Of a DNA stretch of 5,157 bases, positions 1-5,076 are shown piece by piece. Source of the DNA: an uncultured Lachnospiraceae bacterium (GTDB lineage: Bacteria; Bacillota_A; Clostridia; Lachnospirales; Lachnospiraceae); assembly GCA_902787595.1 (NCBI GenBank), contig CADAHD010000177.1:1-5157 (forward strand). The letters are read 5' to 3'. Each line of letters begins with the position of its first letter. The stretch's first letter is position 1. The notes below the pieces were generated by a model. It saw nothing but the letters and a program-made list of their open reading frames with translations, had not been told where the DNA came from and searched no databases. The position numbers and the translations under genes are program-made.

Positions 1-259
1 GTGAGCGTACTATAAGGGGCTGAGGTTCATAATCGGATATACAGCCTATACCCATATAGCCTTCCATCTCATGTGTGTCTTTGTCAAATTTGGTTCTGAA
101 CGGCGCGCTTTCTATATTATGAATAGCACGGTTAAATCCGTTCTTTCCGTACACTACCATTCCGGCGCGTCTGGTACCTAAATGTGAATGATAATCCGTT
201 CCGAAATAAAGATCGAATACACAATCTTCTTTTTGAGCCGTAGCAAAAAATCCGCCCAT
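1..259 (-). CDS. PurF-like amidophosphoribosyltransferase family protein, N-terminal 86 residues (3' end outside window)
   Basis: The frame opens with ATG at 259 and stays open to the window edge, so only the first 86 residues are seen. The protein begins MGGFFATAQKEDC and continues with GTDYHSHLGTRRAGMVVYG (residues 20-38), FNRAIHNIE and GIGCISDYEPQP (70-81). This resembles the class II glutamine amidotransferase domain of amidophosphoribosyltransferase, the first enzyme of de novo purine synthesis: RRAG stands for the HRGxxxxG segment and the later QP for the NxQP loop. I recall proteins starting MGGFF annotated this way in Clostridia and Bacteroides. It is odd that residue 2 is Gly where ordinary PurF has the catalytic Cys (MCGIxG), and that the GHxRY segment reads GIGCIS. 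C13 is the only nearby Cys. Start support: AAGGAGG at 271-277, 11 nt upstream. The family call is fairly sure; enzymatic activity is not, because the transferase domain is not in view. Confidence 0.78.
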   Translation of the reverse strand, partial: MGGFFATAQKEDCVFDLYFGTDYHSHLGTRRAGMVVYGKNGFNRAIHNIESAPFRTKFDKDTHEMEGYMGIGCISDYEPQPLIVRS

Positions 260-270
260 CTGTCCTTTAT

Positions 271-277
271 CCTCCTT
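271..277 (-). promoter_or_regulatory. Ribosome binding site of the purF-like gene
   Basis: The minus strand reads AAGGAGG, 11 nt before the ATG at 259. A second weaker AAGGA (263-267) lies closer. The site fixes the start of a gene whose N-terminus matters, because residue 2 is where the catalytic Cys would be expected. Confidence 0.7.
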
Positions 278-294
278 AAAAATTGCCCCCTGCT

Positions 295-323
295 ACTTTA
301 TCATAAGCACCGTCAGGTATCAA
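295..323 (-). promoter_or_regulatory. Possible weak promoter before the purF-like gene
   Basis: On the minus strand TTGATA (318-323) is followed after 17 nt by TAAAGT (295-300), matching 5/6 and 4/6 of the sigma-A consensus. It would start transcription about 30 nt before the ATG at 259. The -10 box is poor and no terminator separates this gene from the glycosyltransferase gene upstream, so read-through from the hflK operon is equally possible. Confidence 0.3.
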
Positions 324-327
324 GTTG

Positions 328-1788
328 TTATTTTATCCTGTACAGATAGTATTGTTCATGCCAGATGCTCTCTGCGCTGTTTGAAAAGACCAGATCGGCC
401 ATGTCGCCCATATCCAGCTCCTTACGGCTTAAATAATAGGCTCCGGCCTCTCCCGCCACTTCTTTGATAGCGGTGCAGATCTCCGCTTCCGAAGGCCGTT
501 CATGCTTCATCCAGCGATAATATGTATATCTCTCCCTCTTCCAGGCATTAAAATACTCAATATCGGGTCTCTTATCTGACAGATAAGCATAAGGCGCTTC
601 GGAGTCCTGTCTTTCCTCCAGGCCCAGCATCGCTCCTTCGGGAAGCTCACGGATCATAAACGAAGCCGCTTCCATGCTGCCCGAATAAGGTCCGTTGATA
701 TCCTTAAGCGCGTCGGTAAGCGTAAAGCGTATCGTTGACGCCGCAAACAGTATCAGCAGCGCGGCAGCCACGATATTCTGGGCTTTTTTCAGATACCGCA
801 GTTCCGCAAGTATGGTATAAAGCAGGAAAAATATCATCATTATAAGGCATGCCGCCATCTGCACATGCTCAACCGGTCTGATAAAAAGCACTATCAGTAC
901 AAACCAGCCCACTCCGCATAATGCAGGTATGCAGGAGCGGTATCTTGCCGCTCTCCTGTCTGCGATCGCGGAATGCGTAAAATAGAACAGCGTTGCCAGT
1001 GTAAGTATCATAAGAACGAATTTAACCACATTACCGTTATAATAGAAAATGGAAAGCAGCCCTTCCGTAAAGTGTTCCTTACCGGCATATTCCGCAATGC
1101 TCTGAGCATCCACCGGCCTTGAGCTGGCTGCCGGATCGAACTGCCATACCTGGAGCACCATCAGCGCCAGTCCTATAAAAAGAACAATTGATGAAGGTAT
1201 AACCCCTCTGTTCCTTTCTTCTTTATTATCTTTAGAAAACCAGAGTTCCAGCAGAATGCCGCCGCAGAAACCCGCAAATATCACATGCGTCCAGGACAGC
1301 AGCACCGCAGCTATGCAATATCTAAGCGCATGCTCCCTGCGGCTCTTCCAGAAACGCATCAGCAGCACTATCATAAGCACCGAAAGGCAATAGGGCCTCG
1401 CCACGACTGTATTGTAAAAAAGGAAAACGGAGCTTCCAAGGCAGACCGTCTTAACGGGCCACGAAACCTCCTCATCGCTCATAAAAATATAAACCGCCGC
1501 TATCATCGGCACAGCGCTCAGAATACCAAGACATTCAAAAGGCAGACCAAGCTTTGCAAACGGAAGCAGATAAACAAACCACAGACAGGGATGGCCTACA
1601 ACAGGCAGCATCGAAAAGATCTCTCCGACGGAAGCATTCTTAACCATCACCCATACATAAGCCTCATCACGCCACATCTCGTGTCTGAAAAGCATAAAAA
1701 CATGTATCAGCGCATAAACGCAAGTGAGGGCAATGGCCAGCCACTGCCCTCCGTGCTTATCTTTTTTTACCTTCTTTTCCTCAGTCAA
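328..1788 (-). CDS. Multi-membrane GT-C-type glycosyltransferase-like protein
   Basis: Starting at TTG 1788 the protein has 486 residues. A lysine-rich cytoplasmic start is followed by a first membrane helix (about 16-34), many further hydrophobic segments to about residue 352, and a soluble C-terminal domain of about 130 residues. Right after helix 1 comes MWRDEAY (38-44), the acidic loop motif typical of GT-C lipid-linked-sugar transferases (ArnT/PMT/RgtA-like), then GHPCLWF (65-71) and ARPY (130-133). In such enzymes the Asp/Glu loop faces outside and binds a polyprenyl-phosphate sugar donor; here that role is inferred and the acceptor is unknown. Start choice: AGGAG (1796-1800) sits 7 nt before TTG 1788, whereas GTG 1818, ATG 1812 and ATG 1809 have only GGTGAGG directly abutting them. 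The TTG gives an 8-nt overlap with the hflC stop, implying translational coupling. Members are often annotated hypothetical; precise substrate is not predictable. Confidence 0.75.
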   Translation of the reverse strand: MTEEKKVKKDKHGGQWLAIALTCVYALIHVFMLFRHEMWRDEAYVWVMVKNASVGEIFSMLPVVGHPCLWFVYLLPFAKLGLPFECLGILSAVPMIAAVYIFMSDEEVSWPVKTVCLGSSVFLFYNTVVARPYCLSVLMIVLLMRFWKSRREHALRYCIAAVLLSWTHVIFAGFCGGILLELWFSKDNKEERNRGVIPSSIVLFIGLALMVLQVWQFDPAASSRPVDAQSIAEYAGKEHFTEGLLSIFYYNGNVVKFVLMILTLATLFYFTHSAIADRRAARYRSCIPALCGVGWFVLIVLFIRPVEHVQMAACLIMMIFFLLYTILAELRYLKKAQNIVAAALLILFAASTIRFTLTDALKDINGPYSGSMEAASFMIRELPEGAMLGLEERQDSEAPYAYLSDKRPDIEYFNAWKRERYTYYRWMKHERPSEAEICTAIKEVAGEAGAYYLSRKELDMGDMADLVFSNSAESIWHEQYYLYRIK

Positions 1789-2728
1789 GGGTATTCTCCT
1801 CTGCTGCATCATCCTCACCCGATGCAGGCGTATTTACAGGAAATACCATCTGATCCAGATCTCCCAGATCCTCTCCGTAAAGTATCTTTGCTATCTCCGA
1901 ATCACGATCCAGGATCAGGGTCTTATTGCTGCCCTTAAGCGAAGCCTTGATGGCATCCAGGCTTCTGATAAAGTTGTAGAAATCAGCTTTATCGGCATCA
2001 TTATACGCATCGGAAAGGATACGCATGTATTCTGCCTCACCTTCTGCTGTTAAGGTTTCCGCCTCTTTCTTTGCATTCGCAAGTGTGATGGCAACCTGTT
2101 TGTCGGTCTCGTTCCTTATCTTCTGCGCTTCGGCTTCACCCTTTGCGGTATAACCGGCTGCGATATTGGCGCGTTCCGATATCATACGCTCGTAAACAGC
2201 CGCCTTGTTATCATCAGGCAGGTCAAGAGCCTTTATCTCTGCCGTAAGTATCTCGATGCCATAGCCGCTTATATCTGTATTTGATTTCTGGGTGATCAGA
2301 TTGGTCAGCTCGATACCGCGCGCCTCGATCACCTCGTCCTGGGTCATGGAAGAAATGATATTCTTCGTAGCATTGTATACCGCTGCATCGATACGCTCTT
2401 CAGCTCTGGCGCTCACTCCGCCCAGGGTCTGATAATACTTGACCACATCCTTTACGGTCCAGATAACATAGTCGTCGGCGATCATGGACTTTTTATCTCT
2501 TGTTATGACATCACTCTGCGGGATATCATAGATCCTGTTGCCTACGTAGATAGCCTGTACATCCTGTATGAAGGGGATCTTGAAATGCAATCCTGCATTC
2601 GTTTCCACCCTTACAGCTTTTCCAAACTGCTTAACGATCCCCGCATCATTATAATTTACCGTATATACCGACGCTCCCAAGGTTATAAGCGCCAGGACAA
2701 TGATTATAGCAAGAAAAATCTTCTTCAT
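1781..2728 (-). CDS. hflC: HflC-like SPFH/band-7 membrane protein
   Basis: This 315-residue protein has an N-terminal membrane anchor (about 3-22), then a band-7/SPFH domain starting YTVNYNDAGIVKQFGK with the family hallmark GLHFKIPFI (46-54). An Ala/Glu/Lys-rich coiled coil follows (about 182-244), then FYNFIRSLDAIKASL and TLILDRDSEIAKIL, which match the C-terminal HflC signature. The acidic tail (about 300-315, GEDDAAEEN) looks lineage-specific. In characterised bacteria HflC pairs with HflK in a large cage around the FtsH protease at the membrane and modulates its access to substrates; FtsH is not in this window. ATG 2728 is chosen over the in-frame ATG 2752: GGAGGGAGG lies 7 nt upstream of 2728, and the longer start would lie inside hflK and consume that ribosome binding site as codons. 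The gap to hflK is 16 nt and the end overlaps the glycosyltransferase start, so it is mid-operon. Confidence 0.92.
   Translation of the reverse strand: MKKIFLAIIIVLALITLGASVYTVNYNDAGIVKQFGKAVRVETNAGLHFKIPFIQDVQAIYVGNRIYDIPQSDVITRDKKSMIADDYVIWTVKDVVKYYQTLGGVSARAEERIDAAVYNATKNIISSMTQDEVIEARGIELTNLITQKSNTDISGYGIEILTAEIKALDLPDDNKAAVYERMISERANIAAGYTAKGEAEAQKIRNETDKQVAITLANAKKEAETLTAEGEAEYMRILSDAYNDADKADFYNFIRSLDAIKASLKGSNKTLILDRDSEIAKILYGEDLGDLDQMVFPVNTPASGEDDAAEENTLD
1796..1800 (-). promoter_or_regulatory. Ribosome binding site deciding a TTG start for the glycosyltransferase gene
   Basis: The minus strand reads AGGAGAATACCCTTG, so AGGAG is 7 nt from TTG 1788. It lies inside the last codons of hflC, which suits coupled translation. 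The upstream GTG/ATG candidates (1818, 1812, 1809) have no equally well spaced site. Confidence 0.6.
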
Positions 2729-2735
2729 ATCTATG

Positions 2736-2746
2736 CCTCCCTCCTT
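2736..2746 (-). promoter_or_regulatory. Double Shine-Dalgarno site setting the hflC start
   Basis: The minus strand reads AAGGAGGGAGG, two overlapping GGAGG cores ending 7 nt before ATG 2728. Its first two A residues belong to the hflK TAA stop. The site makes ATG 2728 much more credible than ATG 2752. Confidence 0.8.
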
Positions 2747-3719
2747 ATTCATTCACGCCGCCAAACGAATCCAGAGGCAGCATGGTCTGGGTGCTTCCGT
2801 CGCTTATGATAACCTTGAGCGAAGGCAGCACATCCTCCATTGCCTCATAGAACATACGCTTCTTGGTAATATAAGGGTAAAGCTTGTACTGCTCATACAT
2901 CTCTTCAAATCTTACCACCTGGCCCTGCGCCTCAGCTATTCGGGACTCCTTGGTTGCTTCTGCGGTCTGAACTATTTTATCCGCATTTGCTTCAGCCGAA
3001 GGAAGCTGCTCGTTCTGATATGCCAGCGCATTGTTCTTTGCGGTATCCGCGCCCTGCTTAGCGGTTTCAACAGCCTTGAATGCCTGCTTGATCTCGTCGG
3101 TAGGCGGCTCGGAATCCTGAACTGTGATGTTGACCACCGCAAGACCTATATTATGCTCTGTGAGCTCGCGCATCATATCTTCCTTAACATCCGCCTGGAT
3201 CTGTCCCTTTGATGTGGTCATTGCTTCGTCAACAGTATAATCCGCAACAATGGAACGAATGCTCGAAAGCGCGATATTCTTAAGTATCTCTTCCGGTTTG
3301 TCCGATGAATACAGATAAGCCACGGGATCCGATACCCTGTACTCCAGATAGAAGTCAATATCCAGAAGGTTCAGATCTGAGGTTATCATTATACCGTTGC
3401 CCGGATCCGGAATATTCTGTCCGGAGTTGTCAAGGGTATATCCTACGCCTGTACCGTGAGTGGTGATGTCAACCATCTGCACTCTCTGTATAAAAGGTAT
3501 CTTGAAGTACAATCCGGCGGTGTCGGTCCTTATCACTTTACCGAACATGGTAACTACCGCATTCTGCTGCTCGGATACGTTATAGAACGATCCGCTCACT
3601 GCGATCATGATCAGGATTATGATCACTATCACCGGGACCATCTTCTTAAACTTCCCCATGTCAAGCTTGGGCGGCTCATTGATGATCTTTTTGTTAAAGT
3701 TTTTGAAATCGCCTTCCAT
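2745..3719 (-). CDS. hflK: HflK-like SPFH/band-7 membrane protein
   Basis: The protein has 324 residues. A short charged cytoplasmic N-terminus contains INEPPKLD but no Gly-rich stretch as in E. coli HflK. One membrane helix (about 28-44) leads into a band-7/SPFH domain with YNVSEQQNAVVTMFGKV and GLYFKIPFI (69-77). A long coiled coil (about 208-280) rich in Ala, Glu and Lys follows, then LYPYITKKRMFYEAMEDVL (280-298), the usual HflK C-terminal element. It should form alternating HflK-HflC oligomers on the outer face of the cytoplasmic membrane and regulate FtsH or membrane-domain organisation; that is family knowledge, not visible here. A Gly/Asn/Asp-rich loop (about 89-111) interrupts the SPFH core. 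Start ATG 3719 has AAAGGAGGAG at 3727-3736. It is the first gene after a strong promoter and lies 16 nt before hflC. Confidence 0.92.
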   Translation of the reverse strand: MEGDFKNFNKKIINEPPKLDMGKFKKMVPVIVIIILIMIAVSGSFYNVSEQQNAVVTMFGKVIRTDTAGLYFKIPFIQRVQMVDITTHGTGVGYTLDNSGQNIPDPGNGIMITSDLNLLDIDFYLEYRVSDPVAYLYSSDKPEEILKNIALSSIRSIVADYTVDEAMTTSKGQIQADVKEDMMRELTEHNIGLAVVNITVQDSEPPTDEIKQAFKAVETAKQGADTAKNNALAYQNEQLPSAEANADKIVQTAEATKESRIAEAQGQVVRFEEMYEQYKLYPYITKKRMFYEAMEDVLPSLKVIISDGSTQTMLPLDSFGGVNE

Positions 3720-3726
3720 AATTTTT

Positions 3727-3736
3727 CTCCTCCTTT
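3727..3736 (-). promoter_or_regulatory. Ribosome binding site of hflK
   Basis: The minus strand reads AAAGGAGGAG; the GGAGG core ends 9 nt before ATG 3719. It falls just downstream of the predicted transcription start, leaving a leader of only about 20 nt. Confidence 0.75.
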
Positions 3737-3746
3737 ATCCTGAGGA

Positions 3747-3775
3747 ATTATACCCAATCCACAGGAATGTTTCAA
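3747..3775 (-). promoter_or_regulatory. Sigma-A promoter of the hflK-hflC-glycosyltransferase operon
   Basis: The minus strand carries TTGAAA (3770-3775) and TATAAT (3747-3752) separated by exactly 17 nt. The -10 is a perfect consensus and the -35 is 5/6. Transcription would start near 3740, about 20 nt upstream of ATG 3719. It lies downstream of the repressor gene's terminator, so hflK is separately transcribed. Confidence 0.8.
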
Positions 3776-3779
3776 GTAT

Positions 3780-3811
3780 GCGCCGTTAGCATTTTTGCTA
3801 CCTTAAGGCGC
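3780..3811 (-). repeat. Nested inverted repeat just upstream of the hflK -35 box
   Basis: The outer arms GCGCC (3780-3784) and GGCGC (3807-3811) enclose an inner pair TAGC (3787-3790) and GCTA (3797-3800) around ATTTTT. The structure ends 4 nt before the -35 box. It has no T-run in the right place for a terminator, so a regulator binding site is one reading and chance another. Confidence 0.4.
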
Positions 3812-3821
3812 CTCTGTGCAT

Positions 3822-3852
3822 AAAAATACCCCTTCCGGTCAGGAAAGGGGTA
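3822..3852 (-). terminator. Rho-independent terminator of the ArsR-family gene
   Basis: On the minus strand an 8-bp stem TACCCCTT/AAGGGGTA (arms 3845-3852 and 3827-3834) with a 10-nt loop is followed at once by TTTTT (3822-3826). It begins 35 nt after the repressor stop codon. The other strand lacks a U-tract, so it should work only on minus-strand transcripts. Confidence 0.82.
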
Positions 3853-3887
3853 AAAGAAAGGTCAAGATTCTTTGTATCGGAATCCTA

Positions 3888-4202
3888 TCACTCTTCTTCC
3901 ACATGCTCACGGCCCTGCGCAATGATCGAATGCACATGATCATCCGCCAGTGAATAGTAGATGCGCTTGCCGTCGCGGCGTCCTTTGATCAGGCGGCTGG
4001 TCTTTAATATGCGCAGCTGGTGGGATACCGCAGACTGACTCATATTAAGCTTGTCGGAGATCTCTTCTACGCAGAGTTCCCCTTCTCCCAGTACAAAGAG
4101 TATCTTTAAACGGCTTTCGTCACCGAATATCTTAAAAAGCTCGGCAAGGTCGTAGAGTATTTCAGCTTCGGGCATGTTGTTGGTATTAGTGTTGTTTTTC
4201 AT
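3888..4202 (-). CDS. ArsR/SmtB-family metal-responsive transcriptional repressor
   Basis: The protein has 104 residues with a winged-helix fold: LFKIFGDESRLKILFVL (22-38), ELCVEEISDKL (42-52), recognition helix SQSAVSHQLRILKTSRLI (55-72) and wing GRRDGKRIYYSL (74-85). C44 sits in the ELCV element shared with ArsR, CadC and SmtB, but the second Cys of the ArsR/CadC ELCVCD motif is Glu. The last helix has D87, H89, H100 and E103, with the same spacing and identities as the alpha-5 zinc ligands of cyanobacterial SmtB (D104, H106, H117, E120). I infer a dimeric repressor released from DNA by Zn(II) or a similar ion. Start ATG 4202 has AGAGG 9 nt upstream. The likely target is a zinc efflux ATPase; a fragment of one lies 169 nt upstream. 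The family is sure, the metal inferred. It has its own terminator. Confidence 0.9.
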   Translation of the reverse strand: MKNNTNTNNMPEAEILYDLAELFKIFGDESRLKILFVLGEGELCVEEISDKLNMSQSAVSHQLRILKTSRLIKGRRDGKRIYYSLADDHVHSIIAQGREHVEEE

Positions 4203-4248
4203 AATAATTTACCTCTTTCAAGATCCCCAAGTAGGAAAGTTCGGCTTC

Positions 4249-4265
4249 GGAAATCATAGATTTCC
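4249..4265. repeat. Perfect 7-bp inverted repeat in the repressor leader, possible operator
   Basis: GGAAATC and GATTTCC flank the trinucleotide ATA, with a further GGC/GCC pair outside (4243-4245 and 4267-4269). On the minus strand the centre reads TATGAT (4253-4258), a 5/6 match to a -10 box, but no decent -35 lies 17 nt upstream. An ArsR-type dimer site overlapping its own promoter is plausible; an mRNA hairpin is the alternative. Confidence 0.35.
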
Positions 4266-4285
4266 TGCCTCACTTTTTCGCTACG

Positions 4286-4366
4286 CTCAGGATGACATGG
4301 GGCGGATCCTTTCTGCACCCTCAGGATGACACAGGAGCGGATCCTTTCTGCGTCCTCAGGATGACA
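4286..4366. repeat. Tandem 34/35-bp intergenic repeat, two full units and a partial third
   Basis: CTCAGGATGACA occurs at 4286-4297, 4320-4331 and 4355-4366. The first two copies are each followed by GCGGATCCTTTCTGC (4302-4316 and 4337-4351). The period is 34 then 35 bp, the difference being one base in the spacer. Read on the minus strand the core is TGTCATCCTGAG, followed after copy 1 by CGTAGCG; this resembles a dispersed noncoding repeat I know from many bacterial genomes. The block ends 5 bp from the stop codon of the chimeric ORF. Confidence 0.75.
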
Positions 4367-4371
4367 TTTGT

Positions 4372-4866
4372 TCAGACTTTCTTAACAAACAATGCGCGTA
4401 TCGCATTGATGACTGCAAGCACCATCACTCCTACATCAGCGAATATGGCCATCCACATATTTGCAAAGCCTATCGCTCCCAGAAGCAGGCATAAGAGCTT
4501 GATACCTATAGCAAAGTATATATTCTCATATACGATGCGCATGCACTTTCTGGCTATCCTGATAGCCTTAGCTATCTTGGCCGGATCATCATCCATCAGC
4601 ACTATATCTGCTGCCTCGATAGCCGCATCGCTGCCCAGCGCGCCCATTGCAATCCCTATATCGGCTCTGGAAAGCACAGGTGCATCGTTGATACCGTCTC
4701 CGACAAACGCAAGGATCTCTTTATCTCTCTTATCATTTAAGAGCTCTTCCACCGCATCCACTTTATCAGCCGGCAAAAGCTCCGCTCTTACTTCATCTAT
4801 TCCCAGGTCCGCTGCCACGCTCTGCGCAACCTGCTTTGAATCGCCCGTCAGCATTACGCTGCGCCG
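4372..4866 (-). pseudogene. Remnant of a zinc/cadmium-exporting P1B-type ATPase (zntA/cadA-like), 3' part only
   Basis: This is the exporter-derived part of the chimeric ORF, about 164 residues out of the 600 or more of a complete enzyme. It starts a few residues before the TGD motif of the phosphorylation domain and keeps the natural C-terminus NAIRALFVKK. The reading frame is undamaged, which suggests a recent event or an artificial join rather than long decay. No other part of the ATPase is in the window. Confidence 0.7.
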
Positions 4867-5076
4867 TACGCCCGCCATGATGTTTTCATGCAGGCCCTCG
4901 GGCAGCGGCTCGGGATCTTCAGAGAGAATATCGGACAGGTCGTGAAAGACCGCATACATCGCGTTGCAGCGGGAGCATGAGTTCAGGTGCAGCATCAGGG
5001 CTTCGTTTTCCTCGTCGCTCAGCTCGCCGTCAACGAGGGAGCTGATCAGCTCCTGATAATACGCGCACGAATTCAT
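4372..5076 (-). CDS. Chimeric ORF: anti-sigma zinc-finger domain fused to the C-terminal end of a Zn/Cd P-type ATPase
   Basis: The 234-residue ORF joins two unrelated parts. Residues 1-70 are an anti-sigma zinc-finger (zf-HC2/ZAS) domain: C4, LVDGELSDEE (14-23) and HLNSCSRC, giving H30-x3-C34-x2-C37; the C/H/C/C zinc set is complete. Such domains bind ECF sigma factors in the cytoplasm and usually lead into a membrane helix. From about residue 71 it is P1B-type ATPase: RSVMLTGDS (72-80), GDGINDAP (126-133), then helices at about 181-203 and 206-230. K193 and D214 occupy the ZntA-type metal positions (NIxxxxGxK and ADxG), pointing to Zn/Cd/Pb export. The DKTGT site, CPC helix, A- and N-domains and six helices are missing, so transport is impossible. 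The start overlaps the preceding frame as ATGA, with GGTGAG upstream. Whether the chimera is expressed or is an assembly join is unknown. Confidence 0.8.
   Translation of the reverse strand: MNSCAYYQELISSLVDGELSDEENEALMLHLNSCSRCNAMYAVFHDLSDILSEDPEPLPEGLHENIMAGVRRSVMLTGDSKQVAQSVAADLGIDEVRAELLPADKVDAVEELLNDKRDKEILAFVGDGINDAPVLSRADIGIAMGALGSDAAIEAADIVLMDDDPAKIAKAIRIARKCMRIVYENIYFAIGIKLLCLLLGAIGFANMWMAIFADVGVMVLAVINAIRALFVKKV

Noticed and set aside
299..1384. TATCATAAGCACCG occurs both near 299-312 and near 1371-1384
   Set aside because: The second copy is ordinary coding sequence for a Leu/Ile-rich helix, the flanks do not match, and no further copies are seen. It is taken as chance.
1285..1938. 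Plus-strand ORF across the glycosyltransferase/hflC boundary
   Set aside because: It is His/Arg/Lys-rich, unlike any family, and lies antisense to two well-supported minus-strand genes.
1724..2053. Plus-strand ORF opposite hflC
   Set aside because: It is antisense to conserved SPFH coding sequence and has no recognisable domain.
2729..2752. Longer HflC starting at ATG 2752 (323 residues)
   Set aside because: The extra residues NKEGGID are the translated ribosome binding site; the start would overlap hflK and has no good site of its own.
2585..3212. Two overlapping plus-strand ORFs opposite hflC and hflK
   Set aside because: Both are shadows of band-7 genes on the other strand.
3456..3789. 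Two plus-strand ORFs at the hflK start and promoter
   Set aside because: They are antisense to the hflK N-terminus and run through its promoter; neither resembles a protein family.
4243..4278. Hairpin plus TTTTT on the plus strand read as a terminator
   Set aside because: The T-run (4274-4278) is 8 nt or more beyond the stem and no plus-strand gene leads into it. On the minus strand there is no T-run after the stem.
4292..4945. Long plus-strand ORF (217 codons) opposite the chimeric ORF
   Set aside because: Its codons mirror the ATPase frame, its product is a low-complexity Ser/Ile/Ala run, it begins inside the intergenic repeats and it has no family resemblance. The minus-strand frame has clear conserved motifs.
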